Source: Suilimivivens sp964614185
GTDB lineage: Bacteria > Bacillota > Clostridia > Lachnospirales > Lachnospiraceae
Reading direction: 5' to 3'
DNA length: 54,456 bases
Assembly: GCA_964614185.1 (NCBI GenBank)
Contig: CAZTKJ010000020.1
Location: 1-54,456 of the forward strand
How positions within the stretch are numbered: position 1 is the first letter of the stretch; every line of letters begins with the position of its first letter. The notes under the pieces were generated by a model. That model saw only the letters and a program-made list of their open reading frames with translations. It was not told the DNA's origin and did not search any database. Shown one piece after another: positions 7,519 through 16,348 of the stretch. Position numbers and translations under genes: made by a program.

Positions 7519-10500
7519 TTATTCCTCAAATTGAAACCAGTCAAAATCAAAACAGCTTCCCGGAAGGAAAATAAAGCTCAGCGTCCCTTTTCCCTGTAAC
7601 TTTTCCAGTTTAAAGGTCTGCATCCCATACTCATGACTTGCTTCTGCCTCGATCATCTGAACACTGCTTCCCATATCCCCTGCAAACCGGATCTGTATAG
7701 GATTCAGTTTCTGATAAGAACGGCAGCTTATGGTTATGGCGCCTGCTCCCTTCTTTCCAAAATCCATATGTTCAAAGACCAGAGAAACGTTGTTTCCTAT
7801 CTTCTCTACCTTTTCTTCCTTTATTTCATAGCTGTCGCCATAAATACAATCACATTCTGCTGCCAGAAGACGGGCATAGGCTTTTTCCTGTTTCTCAAAC
7901 CGGATTCCCTTAAGCTGAAAGCTGTCATCCGTTGCCAGATATAAGACAGCTTTTTGCTGCATCCGTTTCTTTAACTTATAGGACTGTTCCTGAAAGACCA
8001 TCCACTTAGGGGGTTTATGATAAAAGCAGTCTGCTAAAAGCTCGCTTCCCGGCTCCTTCGGATCCCCTTCCCATATTCGGAAAGTAACAGGATCATTGGT
8101 ATTTGCAAAGATAGAAAGAGTAATTTCATCTGAACCGTAGCTTCCAAAATCAATTCCGGTAAAGCCAATAGCACATTCTTTTTCCCCCTGACCTTTTGGA
8201 CATCCTAAGAAATTAATTCCATGCTCAATTCCTTCTTTCACCTTCTCTGCTCTGGAATCGCATAAGCCTGTTGGAATTTCTTCATAAGGATTCAGATAAA
8301 CTCTGCCAAGTCCTTCTGCTTTCATCTCTATCATGGATTGTACGCTGACACCGGAACCTGCATTTCTCGAAAAGCATTTCAGCCGAAATGCCCCATCGCC
8401 GGATGCTTTAATTCTGACACCGTCCTTAAAAGGACTTAATTCTATGAAATTTACATCAATTCCTGTATCATTCACTGCTCTCCACTCCAGTGTCTGATAG
8501 ACTGCATTGTTCGGATGCCTTATAACCAGAACCTCCGTTTCCGGATTCTGTTTCGTTAAGATCGTTTCTCCCTTTGGCCTAAGCTCTATTTTCCTGACGG
8601 GTATTTCTTTATACCCCTCCGCCAGCGCTTCTCCCTTGGAGCCTCCGCTATAAATGGGATATTCTCTGTTTTCTTCTATGGCAGAAATTCCCTTTGCTTC
8701 TCCTGCCGGAAGCGCCTGCAGTGTCAAAAGGCAGTCTTTTAGTCCCGGAGAAGAAATCTTTATTTCTATTTCTCCCGGAACTGTCCTGCTTCCAATAATT
8801 GCTAAAAGTCTGCCTCCAAACAGTCTCTTGCTTTTGCCCTTATATGCATCGAAATCTGCGCTGTCTCCGTTATCAAGTCCCAGCAGTCTTCCTGCTCCCT
8901 TTACATCCACATGAATACGGTTATTGGCATTTTCCACCGGATTTTTCTGTTCATCATATGCGCTGATTTCTACGAAAACAAGATCCTGGCCGTCTGCATG
9001 CATTTCATGCTTATTGGGCTTTGCCATGATTTGTGCCGTATCGGAAAAAGAGCATCTGGTCTGCCTTGCTATTTCTCTGCCTTCCGGATCGTAGGCCACT
9101 GCTGTTATTTTTCCTTCCTGATAAGGAACCTGCCATCTTCCTATCTGATTTCTTCCATGCACATGATCTATTTCGTGAGTGCCGAGACTTTGTCCATTTA
9201 AAAATAATTCTACTTTGGGCGCATTAGAGCATACCTGCACATCAATATTCTGTCCTTCATTAAAATCCCAGTATGGAAATACATGAACCATAGGATTTTC
9301 CCTGTAATCTGTCCACTCCGACTGAAAAATATAGAAGGAATCCTTAGGAAATCCTGCCGTATCCAGCTGCCCAAAATAACTGTTTTTCGTTTCATAGGGC
9401 GTAGATTCCCCAATATAATCAAAGCCTGTCCATATAAACTGTCCTAAAGAATAATCAGCATCCCGGTCATCACAGATGCACGATTCATAGCTTGAAGCTC
9501 CCCAGCCTGTCACACTGTTCCCCAGTGCAGAACACTGTTCATCTTCATCGGTAAGAACTGATTTTTCCAAAGGAAAATGATAGATACCTCTGCTGGCTAA
9601 AATAGATGAGGTTTCACTGCCATAGATAACCCAGTCCTTATGCTCTCTATGATGCTCATCATACAGGTATTCTGAGTAATTATATCCCACGCAGTCCAGT
9701 ATATCTGCACATTTTTGAGGATTCTCCCATTTCATGAAATTAGAGCCTACCGTAACAGGCGCATGCTTTTTATAGTCGTGATGCCTTACGGCCTCCTTCA
9801 GACTGATGGTAATCTCCACTCCTCGTCCTTCTACCAAAGTATCCTGTATTTCATTTCCAATGCTCCACATCATAAGGCTTGCATGATTTCTGTCTCTTCT
9901 GACCCATGAAGCTACATCTTTTTCATACCAGTCATTAAAAAACCTTGCATAATCATAAGTAGTTTTTGGTTTCTCCCACATGTCAAAAGCCTCTGACATA
10001 ACCAGAAATCCCATTTCATCTGCCAGATCCATTAGTTCAGGCGCCGGCATATTATGGGCAGTTCTGATTGCCACTACACCCATTTTGCGTAACTTCATCA
10101 GCCTGTACCTTGCTGCTTCCTTATTAAATGCAGCTCCCAGCGCCCCCAGGTCATGATGCTCACAGACGCCGTTTACCTTTACTCTTCTTCCGTTAAGCAT
10201 AAACCCTTTATCAGGCAAAAATTCCATTGTCCTAAAACCAATATTCTGTTCTTCGGTTTCCAGTATCCTGTCTCCCAATAGAAGCTGGGTTACCAGACAA
10301 TACAGATTGCCCTTTCCAATATCCCACAATATGGGCGATTCCACAGGGCCAATACTTTGGCTGACGATGACCCTGCTGCCCTGCATTTCCGCCGGATGCT
10401 TTTCATCTTCTGCTATAAGATTCCCCTGCATATCTGTTAAACGCTGCCTTATGGAAAAGCTGCTCTGCCCTTTAGCAGCATCCAGCACGATCTCCGTATC

Positions 10501-11010
10501 TGTTTCTACTCTCCAACTACCATCTTCCTGCCTTATGGGTGTAACATAAATTCCATCTGATACGATATGATTTCTGTTTCTTGTCTTGAACCAGACATTT
10601 CGATAGATACCTGCACCTGAATACCATCTGGTATTTAGATTTCTATATACCACTCTCACATAAATGATATTTGGGCCGCTCTGTAAAAAGGGAGTGGCCT
10701 CTATCTCAAAAGTAGAATACCCATATTTCCATTCCCCCGCCAACATACCATTTATGAAAACTGACGTATCCATGTATACGCCATCAAACCGAAGGATCAC
10801 TTCTTCCTCCGGTTCCCATTCTGTACTATAAAATTCTTTGCGGTACCATCCGATACTGTCACGATACAAATGATGGGTATCATAGATCATCCAGTCATGT
10901 GGGATGTCTACTCTTTCCCATAATGCTTCCTCCGGTATCTTCAGATTCTCCTCATTTAATTCGGATTCGCAAAATTCCCATTCATCATTCCATAATAATT
11001 TTGCAGCCAT
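7519..11010 (-). CDS. Large GH2 glycosidase, probable beta-galactosidase (DUF4982 type) with C-terminal binding modules
   Basis: An 1163-residue cytoplasmic glycosidase without a signal peptide. The order is GH2 sugar-binding jelly roll (residues 25-145), Ig-like domain, and TIM barrel (about 265-560) with acid/base Glu387 in MMWSIGNE and nucleophile Glu466 in VIYGSETSS. Next come a DUF4982-like domain (about 585-650), a further Ig-like domain (about 675-785), and two beta-sandwich modules at about 895-1040 and 1041-1163 that resemble CBM6/CBM35 modules. DUF4982-containing GH2 enzymes are mostly beta-galactosidases, but beta-mannosidase or beta-glucuronidase activity cannot be excluded. It lies between the CE17-like esterase (16 bases) and the GH1-ManA fusion, so a role in trimming imported hemicellulose oligosaccharides is likely. 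GGAG lies 5 bases before the ATG. Confidence 0.85.
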   Translation of the reverse strand: MAAKLLWNDEWEFCESELNEENLKIPEEALWERVDIPHDWMIYDTHHLYRDSIGWYRKEFYSTEWEPEEEVILRFDGVYMDTSVFINGMLAGEWKYGYSTFEIEATPFLQSGPNIIYVRVVYRNLNTRWYSGAGIYRNVWFKTRNRNHIVSDGIYVTPIRQEDGSWRVETDTEIVLDAAKGQSSFSIRQRLTDMQGNLIAEDEKHPAEMQGSRVIVSQSIGPVESPILWDIGKGNLYCLVTQLLLGDRILETEEQNIGFRTMEFLPDKGFMLNGRRVKVNGVCEHHDLGALGAAFNKEAARYRLMKLRKMGVVAIRTAHNMPAPELMDLADEMGFLVMSEAFDMWEKPKTTYDYARFFNDWYEKDVASWVRRDRNHASLMMWSIGNEIQDTLVEGRGVEITISLKEAVRHHDYKKHAPVTVGSNFMKWENPQKCADILDCVGYNYSEYLYDEHHREHKDWVIYGSETSSILASRGIYHFPLEKSVLTDEDEQCSALGNSVTGWGASSYESCICDDRDADYSLGQFIWTGFDYIGESTPYETKNSYFGQLDTAGFPKDSFYIFQSEWTDYRENPMVHVFPYWDFNEGQNIDVQVCSNAPKVELFLNGQSLGTHEIDHVHGRNQIGRWQVPYQEGKITAVAYDPEGREIARQTRCSFSDTAQIMAKPNKHEMHADGQDLVFVEISAYDEQKNPVENANNRIHVDVKGAGRLLGLDNGDSADFDAYKGKSKRLFGGRLLAIIGSRTVPGEIEIKISSPGLKDCLLTLQALPAGEAKGISAIEENREYPIYSGGSKGEALAEGYKEIPVRKIELRPKGETILTKQNPETEVLVIRHPNNAVYQTLEWRAVNDTGIDVNFIELSPFKDGVRIKASGDGAFRLKCFSRNAGSGVSVQSMIEMKAEGLGRVYLNPYEEIPTGLCDSRAEKVKEGIEHGINFLGCPKGQGEKECAIGFTGIDFGSYGSDEITLSIFANTNDPVTFRIWEGDPKEPGSELLADCFYHKPPKWMVFQEQSYKLKKRMQQKAVLYLATDDSFQLKGIRFEKQEKAYARLLAAECDCIYGDSYEIKEEKVEKIGNNVSLVFEHMDFGKKGAGAITISCRSYQKLNPIQIRFAGDMGSSVQMIEAEASHEYGMQTFKLEKLQGKGTLSFIFLPGSCFDFDWFQFEE

Positions 11011-11026
11011 AATTACTCCATTTCAA

Positions 11027-12154
11027 TTACTCAGAACCGATTACCGACACCAGATAAAAGGGCACTACATCATTTTCATGAGCCTCTATAATCGTAATTT
11101 CTACTGTATGTTCTCCATTTTCCATATGCTTTCTGACGGTGCCAATATAAAGGCAGTCACCCCAGTCTTCTTCGAAATTGCCGTCCAGCAGCATTGCATC
11201 ATTTTCATTACCGTCTACCACTACTTTTGCTATGGGAGTAGGCTGGTTTACAGATTTTCTGTACTGCACGGCTATTCCGGTACCATGGATGGTAAATAAG
11301 ATCTTATCTCCCTCTTTCCATGCTATCCACCCGTTTCTGAAGATATCTAAAATACTCGTTTGTACTTCCTTATCCTCTGCAAATCCCTGCATAACGGGAG
11401 TACAGTTATTGTTCTGATAGCGAATAGACATTTCATATGCATTATCCGTGAGAGGACACGGCAAGCCTGCTTTTCCAAAATCTGAAGGTTCTTCCTTTAC
11501 TTCCAGTTCATCATAAACACTGTCAAGGAAAGTCGTAATAACTTCTGCAATCAGCTTATGTCCATCATCATTGGGATGAAGATCATCCGGTGTAATTTCA
11601 CGCCTTAAGATCCTGCCTGAGGAAACTTCCGGCCAAATGGTATGCTTCATACTGACCATGGGAAGTTCATAAGCCTTTGCTATGGGAAGATGCATTTCTT
11701 CCGCATTTAATCCGTCATCATATTTTACATTGTTCATCAGCATTACCGCCGGTGCACATTTATCAGAAAGAGTTCTTCGTATCAATCCCTCGTAGGTTTC
11801 CTTAAAAAACTCTGTATTATCATCATTAACTGCAAACTCGATCAGCACAAAATCAGGGCAGTATTTTAACAGATGGTCTTCCACTCTGGAAACCCCAAAC
11901 TGCGAACTGGTGCCTCCGATTCCGGCATTTATGAAAGTCACTTCCGATTGCGGAAACTTATTCTTCCACCACTGATATACCAAATATGCATAGCAGGTCT
12001 CCGGTGTGGAAGAACGGCTTCCCTGGGTAATGGATCCTCCTAAAAATCCTGTAATAATGGGGTCTCCCTGTTGTGCTTTTTTCATGCATTCTTTTATTTT
12101 GTACCAATTTCCTCTATTGATCATTCCCTGCTGAGGATGCACATTATATGCCAT
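11027..12154 (-). CDS. SGNH/GDSL acetylesterase, CE17-like (manno-oligosaccharide deacetylase)
   Basis: Predicted carbohydrate O-acetylesterase of 375 residues, cytoplasmic. SGNH blocks are clear: catalytic Ser41 in FLGGSITQGS, Gly79-Gly81 in NAGIGGTSS, Asn110 in FAVND, and the Asp190/Asp191-His193 pair in TPDDLHPND. After the hydrolase fold (to about residue 215) comes a beta-sandwich domain of about 150 residues, matching the SGNH plus CBM35-like layout of the CE17 mannan acetylesterase described in Roseburia. Removing acetyl groups lets the GH130, GH36 and GH1 enzymes act on imported oligosaccharides. GGAGGAG lies 6-7 bases before the ATG. It is the first gene after the terminator that ends the transporter/phosphorylase operon. 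The fold is certain; the CE17 assignment rests on architecture and neighbours. Confidence 0.83.
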   Translation of the reverse strand: MAYNVHPQQGMINRGNWYKIKECMKKAQQGDPIITGFLGGSITQGSRSSTPETCYAYLVYQWWKNKFPQSEVTFINAGIGGTSSQFGVSRVEDHLLKYCPDFVLIEFAVNDDNTEFFKETYEGLIRRTLSDKCAPAVMLMNNVKYDDGLNAEEMHLPIAKAYELPMVSMKHTIWPEVSSGRILRREITPDDLHPNDDGHKLIAEVITTFLDSVYDELEVKEEPSDFGKAGLPCPLTDNAYEMSIRYQNNNCTPVMQGFAEDKEVQTSILDIFRNGWIAWKEGDKILFTIHGTGIAVQYRKSVNQPTPIAKVVVDGNENDAMLLDGNFEEDWGDCLYIGTVRKHMENGEHTVEITIIEAHENDVVPFYLVSVIGSE

Positions 12155-12211
12155 CTTTTACTCCTCCTATCTTACCAAACCGGTACGCTTTATCAACTGT
12201 CCCATTGAATA

Positions 12212-12241
12212 AAAAGGGCCTGCTCTATTGCAAGCCCTTTT
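12212..12241 (-). terminator. Rho-independent terminator after the GH130_2 gene
   Basis: Minus-strand RNA forms a 12-bp stem (AAAAGGGCUUGC with GCAGGCCCUUUU, one U-G wobble, 6-base loop) followed by TTTTTATTC. It starts 23 bases past the GH130_2 stop and so separates the transporter-epimerase-phosphorylase operon from the esterase-GH2-GH1/ManA set. It may be partial, since the esterase has no convincing promoter of its own. Confidence 0.85.
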
Positions 12242-12263
12242 CTTGCACATGTGAGTGCATATG

Positions 12264-13286
12264 TTATCTGATTCCGATTTCCGTATCAGATTCTGTTACA
12301 ACACTGTGTTCCTTAATATATGCTACAATATCTTCAAACTGTGTAAAAGCAAGTCCCACATAACTGTCAGCACATCCGTAATAAATAGCGATCTTTCCAC
12401 TTTCAGAATCATGGATCGTTGCACACGGGAAGCAGACATTTGGAACAAATCCTCTTTCTTCATACCACTCTTCAGGTGTCAGAAGGAAGTTCTCACATCT
12501 GTATTTAACAATAGAAGGATTCTCAAGATCCAAAATAGCGCCACCAATAGAATATACAAATCCATTGCATGTCCCACTTACGCCATGATAGAACAGCAGC
12601 CAGCCTTCACTTGTCTCAATAGGTGCTGCGCCTCCTCCGATTTTAACGGATTCCCACCATTCATTTCCTTTTCCCATCACATGTCTGTGCTTGCCCCAGT
12701 ATACTAAGTCGGGACTTTCACTTACAAAAATATCACCAAAAGGTGTATGTCCGCTGTCTGAAGGACGGCTTAAGAGCACATAATTCCCATTGATTTTTCT
12801 GGGAAATAATACTGCATTCCTGTTATATGGAATAAACGGATTTTCCAGTCTAGTGAATGTTTTAAAATCAGTTGTCTTAGCCATACCGATTGATGCGCCG
12901 TAAAAATCCTGACACCAGATAATATAGTAGGTATCTTCTACCTTGACTAATCTGGGATCGTATGCATATCTGGGCATAAAAGGATTTCCATTTTCATCTG
13001 TAAAGGGAATCTTTTCCTTTTCAAAATCCCAGTGGATTGCATCTTTACTTCTTCCCATATAAATATAAGGGATACCGTTTGTCTGTTCACCACGGAACAC
13101 ACCAATAAATTCATCTCCATAAGGCATTACCGCACTATTGAAGATTCTGGCAACGCCTTCCACCGGATTACGTCCGATAATAGGATTTTCTGTATATCTC
13201 CATACAGGCGCTCCTACAAGACCCTCCGGTCTCTCCTGCCAAGGCACGTTTTTTACCACAGGGGCAATCATTTTTATCTCGCTCAT
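12264..13286 (-). CDS. GH130 beta-1,4-manno-oligosaccharide phosphorylase (GH130_2-like)
   Basis: Cytoplasmic phosphorylase that removes mannose from the non-reducing end of beta-1,4-manno-oligosaccharides, giving mannose-1-phosphate. The 340-residue five-bladed propeller shows PRYAYDPRL with the candidate catalytic Asp110, AVMPYGDEFIGVFRGEQ and LLSRPSDSGHTPFGDIF. Its short N-terminus and length fit the GH130_2 group (RaMP2 type), as opposed to the longer GH130_1 paralogue encoded 32 bases upstream. GGAAGGAGA precedes the ATG. It is the last gene of the transport/epimerase operon and is followed by a strong terminator. The division of labour with the neighbouring paralogue is inferred from characterised Ruminococcus albus and Roseburia systems. 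Confidence 0.9.
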   Translation of the reverse strand: MSEIKMIAPVVKNVPWQERPEGLVGAPVWRYTENPIIGRNPVEGVARIFNSAVMPYGDEFIGVFRGEQTNGIPYIYMGRSKDAIHWDFEKEKIPFTDENGNPFMPRYAYDPRLVKVEDTYYIIWCQDFYGASIGMAKTTDFKTFTRLENPFIPYNRNAVLFPRKINGNYVLLSRPSDSGHTPFGDIFVSESPDLVYWGKHRHVMGKGNEWWESVKIGGGAAPIETSEGWLLFYHGVSGTCNGFVYSIGGAILDLENPSIVKYRCENFLLTPEEWYEERGFVPNVCFPCATIHDSESGKIAIYYGCADSYVGLAFTQFEDIVAYIKEHSVVTESDTEIGIR

Positions 13287-13318
13287 AATGTCTCCTTCCG
13301 CTTTATAAATTTAGCTTA

Positions 13319-14494
13319 TTACTGTCTTGATAAAAATTCAAGATTTTTTTGAATCAAATCACATCTTTGGGCTACACACTGCACACTCCGCAAAGGATCT
13401 TCCGGGGTATTAAATACATAATCGATCAGCTTATCTATGTTGGTAACTGCTACATGCATTCTGGTATCACTGGAAGCATAATAAATGAATACTTCACCCT
13501 TTTCATTTACGATGGCGCCGTTAGTAAATACTACATTGGAAACATCTCCGACTCTTTCATCGCCTCTTGGCCCTATAAGAAGTCCTGAGGGCTGCGCGAT
13601 CACTTTGGAGGGATCTTTTAAATCCGTTGCAAAAGCATAAATCACATAGCGCAGTCCGGCTGCCGTATTTCTTACCCCATGGGCAATGTGAATCCATCCT
13701 TTTTCTGTCTTAACGGGTACTGCTCCTGCACCATTTTTGGCTTCAGTAATAGTATGGTATTTACGGAGGCTGGTCATTTTCTCTTCATCAATGACTGCAT
13801 GAGTAATGTCATCGCATAGACCAAAACCGATTCCTCCACCCGATCCTGTTTCAATAAAATCATCCATGGGCCTGGTATAAAAAGCATATTTCCCATTGAT
13901 AAATTCAGGGTGCAGCACCACGTTCCGCTGCTGTGGCGAATGTAATGTCACTAAATTCGGCAGTCTCTCCCATGTCTTTAAATCCTTGGTTCTTACAATA
14001 CCGGCTGCAGCCACGGCTGCAGACAGGTCATTTACTGAAGTGTCCTTACTCTCTGAGCAGAATACCCCGTAAATATAGCCGTCTTCATGCTGGGTCAGGC
14101 GCATATCATATACATTGGTCTCTTCCGGACAGGTATCCGGAAGCTGAATAGGATAATCCCAAAAACGGAATCCGTCTATTCCGTTATCACTTTCTGCCAC
14201 GCCAAAAAATGACTTTCTGTCATCCCCTTCTATTCTGGCAACCAGATAATATTTGCCATTTAACAGAATAGCGCCTGCATTTAAAACGGCATTGATTCCC
14301 AGTCTCTTCATAAAATACGGGTTGGTTTCCGGGTTCAGGTCGTACTGCCAGGTAAGGGGAATATGTTCTCTGGTAAGTACAGGGTACTTATATCTGTCAT
14401 AAATGCCATTGTAAAACTCTGTATCTACTTCATTTTTTCTGTTAAGCAGAGCTTCATATTTTTGCAGCTCTTCTTTGTACTTTTTATGCAGCAT
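13319..14494 (-). CDS. GH130 4-O-beta-D-mannosyl-D-glucose phosphorylase (GH130_1-like)
   Basis: Phosphorolyses mannosyl-glucose, made by the 2-epimerase from mannobiose, to mannose-1-phosphate and glucose. The 391-residue product has the extra N-terminal helix region (about residues 1-35) typical of GH130_1, the catalytic motif NVYDMRL with Asp130, and conserved SPQQRNVVLHPEF, RPMDDFIETGSGGGIG and GNGAGAVPV-like segments (here KNGAGAVPV). The ATG has GAGGAGG 6 bases upstream. It directly follows the epimerase gene (18-base gap), the pairing found in Bacteroides and Ruminococcus mannobiose pathways. This adjacency makes the substrate assignment more secure than sequence alone would. Confidence 0.92.
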   Translation of the reverse strand: MLHKKYKEELQKYEALLNRKNEVDTEFYNGIYDRYKYPVLTREHIPLTWQYDLNPETNPYFMKRLGINAVLNAGAILLNGKYYLVARIEGDDRKSFFGVAESDNGIDGFRFWDYPIQLPDTCPEETNVYDMRLTQHEDGYIYGVFCSESKDTSVNDLSAAVAAAGIVRTKDLKTWERLPNLVTLHSPQQRNVVLHPEFINGKYAFYTRPMDDFIETGSGGGIGFGLCDDITHAVIDEEKMTSLRKYHTITEAKNGAGAVPVKTEKGWIHIAHGVRNTAAGLRYVIYAFATDLKDPSKVIAQPSGLLIGPRGDERVGDVSNVVFTNGAIVNEKGEVFIYYASSDTRMHVAVTNIDKLIDYVFNTPEDPLRSVQCVAQRCDLIQKNLEFLSRQ

Positions 14495-14512
14495 ATTTTC
14501 CTCCTCAAAATT

Positions 14513-15682
14513 TTATTTTTCTAATCTTCTGATTACCTCAAAACACATTCTGCCATTGTGATAAGGACATTTCCATGGTTCCACAATGGGTTTTCCTTCA
14601 AAAGGCTTTCCTTCTTCATCCACTTCCCAAAACCACTCGGAGCCGCTTCTCTTATCAATTACATATTTTTTAATAAATTCCCATTCCGCTTTTGCCCCGT
14701 CAAGATATTCAGTTTTTGCAGGATCCTGCTGCCATCCGTTTAAAAATCCTACAACTGTTTCTGCCTGTACCCACCAGATACGGTGAGTATTGACAACGCC
14801 TTTTTCACATTCATTAGCAAGAGAATGCCCGTTAAAAGCCGTCTTATAAATCTGTGCCGTCAGATCCTTTGTAATGGGCAGCATTTTTTCTTCATATTCC
14901 TTTTCACCCAGAATCTCTACGCCTCTGTCTATCAGCCATGCCGTTTCAATATCATGACCGTATGAATGAAGATCGATAATAGAATTCATAGTTTTGTCAA
15001 AAAATACTTCCTGCCTGTGCAATTCCTGATTATATACCTTATCCGCAAAAGTATCCATGATCCATTTAAGCCTTGCCTTTACTTCCGGCATGGGGGATAC
15101 ACGGTACAGTTCCGTATATGCTTCAAATACATGAAGCAGGGTATTCATGGTTTTTTCAGCAATCACACCATTTTCTGAAAGTTTATCGTTTTCAATTTCC
15201 TGGAAATTCCTGTCAAAGGCCTCTTTATATCCATATTCATCAGTGCATTTCTCTTCAATAATATGGAACAGTTCTTTGGCCATCTCAAGGGCCTCTTCAT
15301 CCCCGGAGGCTTCATAATAGGAAGACAAAGCATAAATGGCAAATGCCTGATTATACGTATGTTTTGTAGTATCCTCCGGCTCTCCGTTATATTGCATGGA
15401 CCAGAAAACTCCTCCCCTTTCTCTGTCTATGCAATGTTCTTTCATAAAAGTAAATCCGTGTTTCGCTTCTTCCAGAAGACTTTCATCTTTCAGCAGCATA
15501 TAAGCATTGGAAAAGAACCAGGTGATACGGTTGTTTAAAATACATCCCTTAACTGCTTTTTTGTCAAGCTTAAGCTGATAATCCATCCATCCGTAATATC
15601 CGCCAAATTCATTATCTCTTAATGATTTCCAAAAAGGAATGATATCCTTTACCAAATGCTCTTTTATCTCACTGGTCATCAT
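14513..15682 (-). CDS. Cellobiose/mannobiose 2-epimerase (AGE superfamily)
   Basis: Interconverts the reducing-end glucose and mannose of beta-1,4-disaccharides, here most likely mannobiose to mannosyl-glucose for the downstream GH130_1 enzyme. The 389-residue product is an (alpha/alpha)6 barrel of normal family length. It has the start IIPFWKSLRDNEFGGYYG, RITWFFSNAYML, KHTYNQAFAIYALSSYYEA, SYGHDIETAWL and a C-terminal WKCPYHNGRMCFEV containing a conserved His. Paired catalytic His residues are expected in SYGHDIE and CPYHNGR. The AAAGGAG site lies inside the last codons of the YesL gene, 14 bases before the ATG, implying tight coupling. Substrate preference for mannobiose is from context. 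Confidence 0.93.
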   Translation of the reverse strand: MMTSEIKEHLVKDIIPFWKSLRDNEFGGYYGWMDYQLKLDKKAVKGCILNNRITWFFSNAYMLLKDESLLEEAKHGFTFMKEHCIDRERGGVFWSMQYNGEPEDTTKHTYNQAFAIYALSSYYEASGDEEALEMAKELFHIIEEKCTDEYGYKEAFDRNFQEIENDKLSENGVIAEKTMNTLLHVFEAYTELYRVSPMPEVKARLKWIMDTFADKVYNQELHRQEVFFDKTMNSIIDLHSYGHDIETAWLIDRGVEILGEKEYEEKMLPITKDLTAQIYKTAFNGHSLANECEKGVVNTHRIWWVQAETVVGFLNGWQQDPAKTEYLDGAKAEWEFIKKYVIDKRSGSEWFWEVDEEGKPFEGKPIVEPWKCPYHNGRMCFEVIRRLEK

Positions 15683-15691
15683 ATTTCTGCG

Positions 15692-16348
15692 CTATGCTCC
15701 TTTCTTAGCATCACCGGCATCTTTTCTCACAAGATGCGCATACTTATCCTCCTGCAATTCTCCCTTTAGTTCACGATAATATAAGGTATGAAGAAAAATC
15801 ACCACTTCCAGCACCAGCATTGGAAATGCTCCCACAGCCAACAGAACCTTTACTATCAACATCCTGAAAAAGAATATAGATAATATCATGGTAATGATCA
15901 CAGGAATCATAAGACCCGGTTTATACATCATACAGATAAATACTTCAACAAGCGTAAACTTCCGGTCAACAAAAGTATAATATCCCGCAATATAGAGAAT
16001 CAGGGTATATAGTATTGCAGTAATAGCAAGACAGACTACGGAATAGACTGTCTGTTCCATTCTCACTCCCAGAACAATACCTGCTATATTCAATGCCGCT
16101 ACCACATTGATCACTGCATATTTAAACATCGGCAGTGTTTCTTTTAAATTATGAAAATATTTTTTGATCAGGCTGTCTGTTATGTCATATTCTTTATAAA
16201 TCAACTCTTTCCCTATCATAAAAGCTGCTGTAAAAGCCGGAACCATCAATACGGTCATGGACAGAAAAATGGTTCCAAAGCACAGAATACTCAGGAAAAA
16301 GATAATATGGATCATGGATAATGTTTTATAAAGAATAGAATCCCTCAT
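15692..16348 (-). CDS. YesL family (DUF624) membrane protein
   Basis: A 218-residue integral membrane protein with about five hydrophobic segments (roughly residues 9-40, 70-100, 105-130, 140-170 and 165-195) and a basic cytoplasmic C-terminus. It belongs to the YesL/DUF624 family, regularly encoded next to carbohydrate ABC transporters in Firmicutes; its biochemical role is not established. Its ATG overlaps the stop of the upstream permease by one base (TAATG), and its final codons carry the ribosome-binding site of the epimerase. A role as an accessory factor of this transporter is inferred from position. Confidence 0.85.
   Translation of the reverse strand: MRDSILYKTLSMIHIIFFLSILCFGTIFLSMTVLMVPAFTAAFMIGKELIYKEYDITDSLIKKYFHNLKETLPMFKYAVINVVAALNIAGIVLGVRMEQTVYSVVCLAITAILYTLILYIAGYYTFVDRKFTLVEVFICMMYKPGLMIPVIITMILSIFFFRMLIVKVLLAVGAFPMLVLEVVIFLHTLYYRELKGELQEDKYAHLVRKDAGDAKKGA

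Noticed and set aside
12164..12200. Promoter TTGATA-16-TAAGAT for the esterase gene
   Set aside because: Its transcription start would lie within the ribosome-binding site of the gene.
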